NCBI GenBank assembly: GCA_036337765.1
Contig: JAYZDP010000153.1
Span: 1 to 46,851 of the forward strand
Source of the DNA: JAYZDP01 sp036337765
GTDB lineage: Bacteria > Acidobacteriota > Thermoanaerobaculia > Multivoradales > Multivoraceae
Reading direction: 5' to 3'
Length of the DNA stretch: 46,851 bases
Shown: piece after piece, positions 25,998 through 33,964 of the stretch
Layout of the letters: every line of letters begins with the position of its first letter
How positions within the stretch are numbered: position 1 is the stretch's first letter
Notes under the pieces: generated by a model
Database searches by the model: none
Told to the model about the DNA's origin: nothing
The model's input: the letters and a program-made list of their open reading frames with translations, nothing else
Made by a program: the position numbers and the translations under genes

Positions 25998-27038
25998 ATG
26001 CATCCCGACCTCGAGGAAGCCGTCGATTTCCACCGGGCGATCGTGGCGGAAGGGGGCAAGGCCCTCATCGGCTACGACACCGAGAAGGCGCTGGCGAACG
26101 TCGCGTTACTCTCGGAGATTCCGACTACCTACGACCAGGACAGCGAGCGGCAGGTCAACTCTGGCAACGTGCTGCTGCGTGGGGTGCCTGGGGTCGGTAA
26201 GACCTTCTTCGGCGTCATCCTCGCGGCGATCTCGGATGCGAAGTTCGCGCGCATCCAAGGGCGCGCCGATCTGCAGCCCACCGAGGTGGTGGGCTTTCAG
26301 ATGATCAACCCGGCGAGCGGTGAGTTCATCACCGAGTTCGGCCCGCTCGCCTCAGCCGAGGTCATTCTCCTCGACGAGATCAACCGCATCCCGCTCAAGT
26401 CGCAGAGCGCCTTTCTCGAGGGTCTTCAGGACCGCACCGTAACCGTTGGTAAGACCAGCTACGATCTGCCGCTGTTCAACTTCGCCATCGCGACCATGAA
26501 CCCGGTCGAGCTCGGGCAGGGCACCTTCCCGCTGTCAGAGGCGGCGACCGATCGCTTCGCGATCATGGTCAACATCGCCTACCTGCCACCCGAGGAGGAG
26601 GAGAAGCTGGTCGGCTTCGACTTCAAGAAGGTTCGCCTCGACTCGCTGGCGTCGAAAGAGCGCATCATCGAGCTGCGCTCGGCGATCACCCGCGAGGTGT
26701 ACCTCCACGACTCGCTCGGCACCTACATCCGCAGGCTGGTCGGTGCGACGCGGCCGTACAACGCCGAAACCGAGTGGCTGCACCGGTCGCCGTCGGAGCT
26801 GGTCGAGGCCTGCGTGGACCTCGGTGCGTCGCCGCGCGCGACGATCTGCTGGGGGCGGCTGGTGAAGGTCTGGGCGGTGTTGCAGCACGGCCGGGCCGAG
26901 GTCTACCCCGAGGATGTCCAGGAGCTCGCCAAATACATCCTCAGCCATCGGATCTGGCTCGGGCCACACGCGGCGAGCCACGGCGTGACGGTCGAGATGG
27001 TGGTCAAAGACGTCGTCGAACAGGTAGCCGTGCCTTGA
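25998..27038 (+). CDS. MoxR-family AAA+ ATPase
   Basis: A 346-residue protein. The likely start is ATG 25998 (MHPDLEEAVDFH); a longer start at 25962 adds 12 residues of poor character. Walker A GVPGVGKT is at residues 62-69 and Walker B VILLDE at 122-127. The MoxR sensor segment AIATMNPVE and the arginine of FPLSEAATDRF follow. MoxR ATPases act as chaperones for complexes containing von Willebrand A proteins. This is the first gene of an operon with DUF58 and two VWA proteins, and its stop overlaps the next start (TTGA). Confidence 0.93.
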   Translation: MHPDLEEAVDFHRAIVAEGGKALIGYDTEKALANVALLSEIPTTYDQDSERQVNSGNVLLRGVPGVGKTFFGVILAAISDAKFARIQGRADLQPTEVVGFQMINPASGEFITEFGPLASAEVILLDEINRIPLKSQSAFLEGLQDRTVTVGKTSYDLPLFNFAIATMNPVELGQGTFPLSEAATDRFAIMVNIAYLPPEEEEKLVGFDFKKVRLDSLASKERIIELRSAITREVYLHDSLGTYIRRLVGATRPYNAETEWLHRSPSELVEACVDLGASPRATICWGRLVKVWAVLQHGRAEVYPEDVQELAKYILSHRIWLGPHAASHGVTVEMVVKDVVEQVAVP

Positions 27039-27988
27039 TCAAGAGCCTCTCTGAAGGCCGCAGCGGCATTTCTGAAAGCCGCGACGGCCCTTCTGAGGGT
27101 CGCGTCGAGCTGTCCGAGATCGCGGAGATCGAGCTCTTCGTCCTGAAAAGGATGAGAGAGCTAACCCTGGGGGACCACGCCAGCGTCTACAAGGGGGCAG
27201 GGTTCAACTTCGTCGACCTGCGCGACTGGGAGCCCGGCGACCGACCGTCGTCGATCGACTGGGCTCAGTCCTCGTTGTCGAACTTCTCGCCGATGGTGTC
27301 TCGCGAGTACGAGCAGAATTCCACCTCGGTCATCGTGGCGCTCGCCGACGCCTCGATGTCGACACGCTGCGGCGCCCAGGGCATCCTCGTGGCACGAGCG
27401 ATCGCACGCTCGGTGGCTTCGGTAGGGCTGTCGGCGCTGCTGTTTCAGGACAGCTTCGGCCTGGTCACATTCGACGACGATTTTCACGAGCTGGAGTCGG
27501 CACGTCCACGGATCGGCAAGCCGCACGTCCTGCACTGCGTCGACATCTATCAGGAGCGCCGCGACGACTCCGAGCGCTCAAGGCAGAACGTGGTGACGGC
27601 TGTCCACGCTCAGCTCCGGCGTACTGCCGTCGTACCGGTGATCTCGGACTTCCTGTTCGAGGACCCGTCGTCGCTGATCTCGGAGCTGGCGCTACTCAAC
27701 GCGGTGCACGACGTGTTCCTGATGATGGTGGACGTGGGCTTCGCCTATCGACTGCCCGAAGTCAGCGCCGGCTGGATCGAGGCCTTTGACGTCGAGACCG
27801 GTCGAGAGCGCGTGTTCTCGCGTGCCGAGCTCGGTCGGTTGGCCGACCGGGTGGACGTCTGGCAGGAGGAGGTCGCCGCTGAAGCGCGCGACGAGGGGCT
27901 CGACGTGGTGCGCGTCGGGCTGGATCGGTGGGCGATGGAGAATGCGCTGGTGGAGTTTCTGGCGGCGCGCCGCCTGCGCAAGGTTTGA
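27035..27988 (+). CDS. DUF58 domain-containing protein
   Basis: A 317-residue protein probably starting at TTG 27035, overlapping the MoxR stop as TTGA; no ATG lies near. A Ser/Glu-rich lead of three 7-residue repeats precedes the DUF58 core, which reads YKGAGFNFVDLRDWEPGDRP then SIDWAQ, the family hallmark. A degenerate VWA-like fold follows (VIVALADASMSTRCG). DUF58 proteins accompany MoxR and Bat proteins; their mechanism is unsettled. Coupled translation with MoxR fits joint assembly. The start is uncertain, but the domain call is firm. Confidence 0.88.
   Translation: MIKSLSEGRSGISESRDGPSEGRVELSEIAEIELFVLKRMRELTLGDHASVYKGAGFNFVDLRDWEPGDRPSSIDWAQSSLSNFSPMVSREYEQNSTSVIVALADASMSTRCGAQGILVARAIARSVASVGLSALLFQDSFGLVTFDDDFHELESARPRIGKPHVLHCVDIYQERRDDSERSRQNVVTAVHAQLRRTAVVPVISDFLFEDPSSLISELALLNAVHDVFLMMVDVGFAYRLPEVSAGWIEAFDVETGRERVFSRAELGRLADRVDVWQEEVAAEARDEGLDVVRVGLDRWAMENALVEFLAARRLRKV
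27049..27111 (+). repeat. Three tandem 21-bp repeats in the start of the DUF58 gene
   Basis: Units at 27049-27069, 27070-27090 and 27091-27111 share the TCTGA(A/G)(G/A)G(C/T)CGC core. They encode a heptad-like SE(G/S)R repeat (SEGRSGI, SESRDGP, SEGRVEL). The unit is a multiple of three, so copy-number change would keep the frame. Confidence 0.65.
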
Positions 27989-28001
27989 GGAGGATCGGTA
28001 C

Positions 28002-29192
28002 GTGAGATCGCGAATATTGGTGGGGATGCTGCTTGTCTTGGCTGCCGCGCCGATGACGCTCGTGGCCCAAGACGAGCCCGGACCGGCTGAGAACCTGGAG
28101 CTCGACCCGATTCGCTGCTGGTGGCGCTCCGAGAAGCCGGCGGTCTACATGGGTGAGCAGTTCCGACTGGTCCTGACCTGCAGCGTCGTCGAGACCAGCG
28201 AGATCCGCGTCGTGCCGCAGACCGAGGAGCTCGAGCCGACGGCCATCGCGCTGATCCCGTTCGAGATCGTCGGCGGCCGGACTCACGAGGATTTCGTCGA
28301 CGGTCCGTGGCGCTACTTCCAGTACGAGTACAGCGTGCGCCTGCTGGCGGAGGATCTCTTCGGCGAAGACGTCGAGGTACCCCCGCTCGCGGTCACCTAC
28401 AACGTCCAGTCGACGACCGTGAGCGGTGCCGAGGGCATGGACCGGACCTACGTGCTGCCCGCCCTGCCGATCCGGATCCACTCGCTGGTACCGGACAACG
28501 CCGACGACATCCGTGACGAGCCGACCTGGACCTTCGCCGACATGGAGCAGCGTCGCCTACGCTCCTCGCTGACCCGCACCATCGCCCTGGTGGTCTTCGG
28601 CTTCGCCGTGCTGCTTGCGATCGTGGCCCTGGTGCGAGGCTTCGGGCATTTTCGCCGCCGCAAGCCGGTGGTACGCACTGCGCCCGTGTCGCGCGTCCTG
28701 TCGGGATGTGCGCGCGAGATTGCCGCCGTTCGCACGGTGGCGGGTCGGGATGGTTGGAGTGCGGATCTGGCCGGACGTGCGATGGCCGCATTGCGTATCG
28801 CTGGGGCGGTCGCGCTCGGTCATCCGGTGGCGCAGACGGTTCTCGACGGGCGCGCCGAGACCGAGAGCGGTCAGATTCTTGTTCGTGCCGGACTGATCCG
28901 CCCCCGTCGTGTGCTGGTATCGGCATCCACCACGACGTTGCATCTCGACGCCGCGATCGCTGACGGAGCTTCGTTCGGGGCCCTCGCACCGGCCATCTCC
29001 TCGCTGCGTGACGCGCTCGCTCAGCTCAACGCCTCGCGCTATGTGCACGAGGGGGCGCTCAATGAGTTGGTGCTCGACCAGCATCTCGACGAGGGAGCGG
29101 GCGTCGTGGCGCGTCTGCGTCGGGCCCACCTGCTGCCCGGGCGCGCGTTCTGGAGTCGGTTGCGCGGGTTCGGAGGGAATGCGGCCTCGTGA
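28002..29192 (+). CDS. BatD-like exported membrane protein of the Bat operon
   Basis: A 396-residue protein from GTG 28002, with GAGGAGG 8 bases upstream. A signal peptide (residues 1-22) is followed by a beta-rich extracytoplasmic part (residues about 35-180, including WWRSEKPAVYMGEQFRLVLTC, the opening typical of BatD-like Ig strands). One membrane helix (191-211) and a basic-rich cytoplasmic domain follow. Sequence similarity to BatD is modest; the call rests on the strand pattern and on position between DUF58 and VWA genes. It overlaps the next gene (GTGA). The role is probably in assembling the VWA proteins. Confidence 0.6.
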   Translation: MRSRILVGMLLVLAAAPMTLVAQDEPGPAENLELDPIRCWWRSEKPAVYMGEQFRLVLTCSVVETSEIRVVPQTEELEPTAIALIPFEIVGGRTHEDFVDGPWRYFQYEYSVRLLAEDLFGEDVEVPPLAVTYNVQSTTVSGAEGMDRTYVLPALPIRIHSLVPDNADDIRDEPTWTFADMEQRRLRSSLTRTIALVVFGFAVLLAIVALVRGFGHFRRRKPVVRTAPVSRVLSGCAREIAAVRTVAGRDGWSADLAGRAMAALRIAGAVALGHPVAQTVLDGRAETESGQILVRAGLIRPRRVLVSASTTTLHLDAAIADGASFGALAPAISSLRDALAQLNASRYVHEGALNELVLDQHLDEGAGVVARLRRAHLLPGRAFWSRLRGFGGNAAS

Positions 29193-30286
29193 TCCCCATC
29201 CGTGAGCTGAACGTCATCGTCCGCGGCACTCTCGACGAGTGGTGGCGGCTGTCGCGCGATGACCTCCTCTTCGACCGAATCGGCATGACGACGGTGTCGT
29301 TGGTGGCGATGATCGGTCTGGTCGGGCTGGTCCTTGCGGCGCGCGCACTACGCTCGTCGCGAGCGGGGCACACACATCTGACCTTGCCGGCTCTTCTTCC
29401 CGCCATGCGCCAGTCGTGGCTGTCGGGATCGCGGCATTTGCCCTTCCTTCTCTTTCTCGCCGGGCTACCGTTGTTTGCGCTGGCGCTGGCCGACCCGCAC
29501 ACTGCCTTTACGCGCGAGGAGGTCTCGTATCCGGGCCGACGCATCGCGATCGTGATCGATGGCTCCTCGAGCATGATCCTCAACTTCGAGGGCGAGCGCC
29601 TGCGCGGTGGCGATGGCAGCGCTTTCTACACCACGGTCGCCGCAGCCGAGCACTTCATGAAGCTGCGCATGGACGGTCCCTACCGCGATCTGGTGGCGCT
29701 TCTCGAGTTCGGCAACGAGTCCTACGTCGTCACCCCGTTCACGACCGACTACGAGAACGTGCTCTTGCGCATGATGCTGGTCGGTGAGCCGCGCAACTGG
29801 GGGCGCTTCGACGACTGGGGCACCACCATCAGCCAGGGCATTCGCCAGGGGGTCGAGCTGTTTCGCACCTTCGACTTCCTGAACGCGTCCGGCAACCTGA
29901 TGGTGATCCTCACCGATGGCCGCGACGATCAGGTCGTACGTGACGGCCAGCATCTCGACGACCTGATTGCTGAGTCCCGCAAGTACGACATTCCGGTCTT
30001 CATGATCCGGGTCGCCGAGGGCCTCGAGGCGGGCGCGCTCGACGAGGATGCAGTGTGGCGTGCCGCGGTCGAGAGGACCGGCGGCCGCTTCTATGCTGCG
30101 GCGACCGAGGACGACATTTTCGACGCGTCGGAAGAGATCGACAAGCTGTCGGCGGGCACCATCGACGTGCGCCGCTACACGGCGTACCACCCCCGTTTCT
30201 CGGGCTACGCGCTCGTCGCCGTTGCACTCTGGCTGGTCGCAGCGACGCTCAAGCTCGGCCCGAGGCAGTTCCGCACGTTTCCGTAA
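29189..30286 (+). CDS. VWA-domain membrane protein (BatA-like)
   Basis: A 365-residue protein from GTG 29189 in GTGA overlap, with GGAGGG upstream. Two N-terminal helices (about 35-53 and 84-101) are followed by a von Willebrand A domain with a complete metal-ion site motif: D124-G-S126-S-S128, a threonine in the WGTTISQG region, and LTDGRDD. One C-terminal helix (about 340-357) anchors it again. The typical Bat topology places the VWA domain in the periplasm. Together with MoxR it is expected to form an adhesion or stress-related complex, inferred from the family. Confidence 0.85.
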   Translation: MIPIRELNVIVRGTLDEWWRLSRDDLLFDRIGMTTVSLVAMIGLVGLVLAARALRSSRAGHTHLTLPALLPAMRQSWLSGSRHLPFLLFLAGLPLFALALADPHTAFTREEVSYPGRRIAIVIDGSSSMILNFEGERLRGGDGSAFYTTVAAAEHFMKLRMDGPYRDLVALLEFGNESYVVTPFTTDYENVLLRMMLVGEPRNWGRFDDWGTTISQGIRQGVELFRTFDFLNASGNLMVILTDGRDDQVVRDGQHLDDLIAESRKYDIPVFMIRVAEGLEAGALDEDAVWRAAVERTGGRFYAAATEDDIFDASEEIDKLSAGTIDVRRYTAYHPRFSGYALVAVALWLVAATLKLGPRQFRTFP

Positions 30287-30319
30287 GGGCAGGGGTTCGA
30301 GAATGCAGGAGGCATCGTC

Positions 30320-31015
30320 ATGAGAGGAGCCATCATCTATCTGGCCGTCGCCGCGGTCCTCGGGTTCGTCGGCACGGTGCTCTTGGCGGCCAGCCGCCTC
30401 GACTCGGCGCTGGCCGTCGCCCAGCAGGGGCTCTGGGTGCGCGACTACGAGACCGCGGACGCGGCTTTCGAGACCGCTGAGCAGTTTCTGGGCTTCGCCT
30501 CACTCGTACCGGGCATCGGCGACGACCCGCTCGAGGAGTTGCAGGCACGCCGCGCTTCGGCGAGCTACTGGCAGCGCCAGTACAGCGATCTGGTCGAGGG
30601 CGACCTGCGCCCCAGCGTGAGCGACGCCTATGGCGACAATACGGATCGCCAGCTGGTTGTTGCCCATGCCGTTTATCGGCTGGGGCAGCAGCAGGCCGAG
30701 GGCCAGGAGACCGCTCTCGCCGCACTCGACGCCGGGATCCAGGCCTACCAAACCGTGCTGCGGCAAGATCCGTCGAGCGAGGACGCCGCCTACAACTACG
30801 AATTCCTTGTGCGTCTGCGGGCTGAGATCCAGGCCGGCGACTCCGACCTGCCCCAGCTCGCCGACGATCCCGCCTCGTTCGGCTCCGAGGGTGGACCGCA
30901 GCAGGAGATGGAAGGCGACGCCGAGTTCAAGGTCTACATCCCCCTCGACGCCGAGGAGCTCGACAAGGTAGGTGGCGCCGCCGGCAAGTCGGGTCCACGG
31001 GAGAAGAAAGGGTAG
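30320..31015 (+). CDS. Small membrane protein with a TPR-like helical region
   Basis: A 231-residue protein with an AGGAGG ribosome site 7 bases upstream of ATG 30320. One N-terminal helix (residues 5-23) anchors it. The middle is helical (DYETADAAFETAEQFLG, then QETALAALDAGIQAYQTVL, then SSEDAAYNYEFLVRLR), similar to a tetratricopeptide pair as in BatC. The C-terminal tail is Gly/Pro/charge-rich. It lies between the two VWA genes; BatC-like genes occur at this place in some Bat operons, so BatC-like is a reasonable but unproven call. Confidence 0.6.
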   Translation: MRGAIIYLAVAAVLGFVGTVLLAASRLDSALAVAQQGLWVRDYETADAAFETAEQFLGFASLVPGIGDDPLEELQARRASASYWQRQYSDLVEGDLRPSVSDAYGDNTDRQLVVAHAVYRLGQQQAEGQETALAALDAGIQAYQTVLRQDPSSEDAAYNYEFLVRLRAEIQAGDSDLPQLADDPASFGSEGGPQQEMEGDAEFKVYIPLDAEELDKVGGAAGKSGPREKKG

Positions 31016-31018
31016 AGT

Positions 31019-32134
31019 TTGCAGGAGTTTCTCGACGGTCTGGCCTTCGCCGAGCCGCTCTACCTGTGGCTGCTCGTCGCCCCGGCGCTGCTGGCCGTGC
31101 TGTGGGTGCTGCAGGTGCTGCGCCGTCGGCGCGACGCGAGGGCCTACGCTCGGCTGCGCCTGGTGCCCTTCCGCGAGCGGTTCACGATCGCCGGCGACCT
31201 CGGGTTCTGGCTCGCGGTTCTCGTGGCCACGAGCCTGTGCATCGTCGCCCTTGCCCGGCCGACGGCGCGGGTGTCTCTGGTGCGCAGGGCCGGCGCGGAC
31301 TTCGTGCTGCTGCAGGACGGCTCGTCGTCGATGTACGTCGACGATGTCGATCCCGATCGTTGGCAGCGCTCGGTGCGCTTCCTGCGCACCTTCTCGGAGT
31401 CGTTGAGCTGGAAGAACGACCGGGTGGCGCTGGCTCTCTTCGCCAGCCTACCCGCACCGCAGGTACGCCTCACCGCCGACCCCAATGCGCTGTTCTTCTT
31501 TCTCGACCACCTCGGTGAGCGCTCTCCCTTCCGGTTGGAAGACATCACCACCTGGGACACCAACATCGAGGAGGGGGTGTTCTGGGGCCTTCAGGTCATT
31601 GAGCGCGACGAGGAGGTGCTGGGTCCGAACAACAACCCCAAGGCCTTCGTCGTCCTCTCCGATGGCCAGGCCTGGAGCGGCGACGTCGCCATCGCCCTGG
31701 CACTCGCGCGCCAAGAGGACATTCCGGTGCACGTCGTGGGCGTCGGCAGCTCCAACGGAGGCTTCATCCCCGAGTCGATCGACAGGGTGTCGAGCTCCGG
31801 GGTCATCCTGGCCTCCGAGCGCCCGCGCATGTCGAACATCCACTCCGTGCTCGACCGCGACTCGCTGCGTGCGATCGCCCGTGCCGGAGGCGGTGAGTAC
31901 TACGAGCTCGGCACCGAGTCCGATCGTGACATCGCCTTCCGCATCATCACCAGCGTTCGCCGGCGGGCCCCAGTGGCGCAGGAAGAGGAGAGCGTCGAGG
32001 AGCTCTACTGGTGGCTTCTGGCCACCGCCGCTGGCTTTCTCGGCCTCGGGGTCCTGGTGCTGAAGCGCCCGACCGAGCTCTGGTGGCAGGCCATCGCCGG
32101 AGTCGCGATCCTCCTGCTGCTGCTCGTGGGGTGA
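31019..32134 (+). CDS. Second VWA-domain membrane protein (BatA/BatB-like)
   Basis: A 371-residue protein, probably from TTG 31019, with a purine-rich GGAGAAGAAAGG upstream. The first helix (AEPLYLWLLVAPALLAVLWVL) and second (GFWLAVLVATSLCIVAL) are the usual BatA/BatB entry. The VWA domain has the metal-site D100-G-S102-S-S104, TTWDTNIEEG, and VLSDGQAWSGD. Two C-terminal helices (about 327-345 and 354-371) end the chain. Its layout differs from the first VWA protein, so the two are paralogues, not a recent duplication. It is the last gene of the MoxR-led operon. Confidence 0.88.
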   Translation: MQEFLDGLAFAEPLYLWLLVAPALLAVLWVLQVLRRRRDARAYARLRLVPFRERFTIAGDLGFWLAVLVATSLCIVALARPTARVSLVRRAGADFVLLQDGSSSMYVDDVDPDRWQRSVRFLRTFSESLSWKNDRVALALFASLPAPQVRLTADPNALFFFLDHLGERSPFRLEDITTWDTNIEEGVFWGLQVIERDEEVLGPNNNPKAFVVLSDGQAWSGDVAIALALARQEDIPVHVVGVGSSNGGFIPESIDRVSSSGVILASERPRMSNIHSVLDRDSLRAIARAGGGEYYELGTESDRDIAFRIITSVRRRAPVAQEEESVEELYWWLLATAAGFLGLGVLVLKRPTELWWQAIAGVAILLLLLVG

Positions 32135-32148
32135 GAGCGTGGGGAGCG

Positions 32149-32997
32149 TTAGTACAGCACGCCTCGTAGACGTGGGTCGAGCACGTCGCGCATGGCGTCG
32201 CCGACGAAGTTGAATGCCAACACCAGCATGAAGATCGCCAGGCCCGGCACGATCGACAGCAGCGGCTGCTGTTCGATCATCGGGAAGGCCGACTGGAGCA
32301 TGTTTCCCCAGGTCGGCGTCGGTGGCTGGATGCCGACGCCGATGAAGCCGAGCGCCGCCTCGGTGAGAACGGCGTAGCCCATGCTCAGCGTGCTCTGCAC
32401 GATCACGGGAGCCACGCAGTTCGGAAGGATGTGGCGGAGCATGATCCGCAGGTGGCCGACGCCGGAGGCCTCCGCGGCGGAGACGAAGTCGAGCTCACGG
32501 ATCAGCAGAGCCTGGCTGCGGATAATGCGTGCCATCCATGGCACGTTGGCGATGCCGATAGCGAGAATGACGGTCGTTAACGAGCCGCCGATCGCCGCCG
32601 CCAGACCGACCGCGATCAAGAGGCTGGGGAAGACCACCAGCGCGTCAATGGCGCGCATGATGATGTCGTCCGCCCAGCCGCGAAAGTAGACCGACAAGAG
32701 CCCCAGCGGCGCACCGATCAGGACCCCAAGCCCCACCGCGCCGAGGCTGACCATCAGCGCGATCCGCGCCCCGTACACGACCCGGGCGAGGGTGTCTCGG
32801 CCAAGCTGGTCGGAGCCTAGGAGGTGGGCCGAAGTGATGCCGCTGAGGAGGTTGTCGAAGTCCATCTCTTCGGGGTCGACCGGAACGATCCAGGGCGCCA
32901 GAAGTGAAAGCACCACGGTGACGGCGATGACCACGAAGCCGAACGCGGCGTAAGGCACGCCGAACAGACGCTGGGCCAGGCTGCGCTCGCTAGCCAC
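32149..32997 (-). CDS. ABC transporter permease, DppC/OppC type
   Basis: A 282-residue inner-membrane permease from a GTG start overlapping the upstream permease gene by 8 bp. The N-terminal helix and the HLLGSDQLGRDTLARVVYGAR motif are typical of the OppC family. The EAA-type loop near SAAEASGVGHLRIMLRHILPN contacts an ATPase. About six helices are expected. It pairs with the DppB-type permease and the binding lipoprotein upstream in the operon to import peptides or similar solutes. No ATPase gene is present in this window. Confidence 0.92.
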   Translation of the reverse strand: MASERSLAQRLFGVPYAAFGFVVIAVTVVLSLLAPWIVPVDPEEMDFDNLLSGITSAHLLGSDQLGRDTLARVVYGARIALMVSLGAVGLGVLIGAPLGLLSVYFRGWADDIIMRAIDALVVFPSLLIAVGLAAAIGGSLTTVILAIGIANVPWMARIIRSQALLIRELDFVSAAEASGVGHLRIMLRHILPNCVAPVIVQSTLSMGYAVLTEAALGFIGVGIQPPTPTWGNMLQSAFPMIEQQPLLSIVPGLAIFMLVLAFNFVGDAMRDVLDPRLRGVLY

Positions 32998-33943
32998 CGT
33001 ATTTGATCCTCGGGTCGAGCCAGGCGTAGGCGACGTCGGTGAGGAGGTTGGCTACCAGCACCGCCATCGCCATCAGGAGCACAGCACCCTGCACGGCCAT
33101 GAAGTCGCGGGCGAAGACCGCCTGGACCATGAAATTGCCCATGCCCGGGATGCCGAAGAGGGTCTCGATGACGACGGCTCCGGCGAAGATGCGCCCGGTC
33201 TGCAGACCGAAAACGGTCACGATCGGCAGCACGGCATTGCGCAGAGCGTGCACCGCGAGCACCCGTCGCTCCCCGAGGCCCTTGGCGCGTGCGGTACGGA
33301 TGTAATCCTGCGCCAACACCTCGAGCATCGCCGAGCGGCTCTGGCGCATGATCAGTGCCCAACTGGTGATGCCGAGCGCGAAGGCCGGCAGGATCATGTG
33401 GCGCAGCCCGTCGAGGGGATCCTCGAAGATGTCGACGTAGCCCTGTGTCGGCAGCCAGCCCAGCTTCACTCCGAAGAGCAGGATCGCCATGATGCCGAGC
33501 CAGAAGTTGGGGATCGCCACCCCGGCGATCGAGACCATCGTGGCGACGTAGTCGGCCGCCTTGCCCCGGTACACCGCGGACAGGATTCCAGCCGGCACCC
33601 CGACGATCACGGCCAGTATCCAGGCGACGATTCCAAACTGCAGGGTGGTTGCGGCGCGCGTCGCCAGTTCCTGCGACACCGGTCGGCGGCTCTGGCTCGA
33701 GCGTCCGAGATCCCCCTGCAGCGCCTTCCCGAGCCATAGTACGTACTGGACGACGACGGGCTCGTCCAGGTTGTGCTCGGCACGGATGAGCGCCAGCTGC
33801 TCCTCGTCCAGCGCCTCGCCCGGCCCGACCAAGGCCCTGGCCGGATCGCCGGGGATGGCGAGCATCATGCCGTAGACCAGGAAGGTGATGAGCAGCATTA
33901 CCGGCAGCATGTGCAGCGCGCGTTTGCCGATGAAATGCCACAT
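32990..33943 (-). CDS. ABC transporter permease, DppB/OppB type
   Basis: A 317-residue permease with the standard OppB start (FIGKRALHMLPVMLLITFLVYGMM, then IPGDPARALVG). The EAA-loop region reads QDYIRTARAKGLGERRVLAVHALRN. The closing LLTDVAYAWLDPRIKYGG is typical of the family. It forms the heterodimeric channel with the DppC-type protein. The start is 21 bp downstream of the binding-protein gene stop. Confidence 0.93.
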   Translation of the reverse strand: MWHFIGKRALHMLPVMLLITFLVYGMMLAIPGDPARALVGPGEALDEEQLALIRAEHNLDEPVVVQYVLWLGKALQGDLGRSSQSRRPVSQELATRAATTLQFGIVAWILAVIVGVPAGILSAVYRGKAADYVATMVSIAGVAIPNFWLGIMAILLFGVKLGWLPTQGYVDIFEDPLDGLRHMILPAFALGITSWALIMRQSRSAMLEVLAQDYIRTARAKGLGERRVLAVHALRNAVLPIVTVFGLQTGRIFAGAVVIETLFGIPGMGNFMVQAVFARDFMAVQGAVLLMAMAVLVANLLTDVAYAWLDPRIKYGG

Positions 33944-33964
33944 CGGAGGCGGATCCGGACTCCG

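Noticed and set aside
25698..26033. Minus-strand 111-codon frame across the MoxR promoter region
   Set aside because: It overlaps the MoxR N-terminus and lacks domain or initiation signals; the short frame from 25810 is a better-initiated alternative.
26774..27034. Upstream extension of the DUF58 gene
   Set aside because: It overlaps conserved MoxR sequence in another frame; the coupled TTG at 27035 is a better start.
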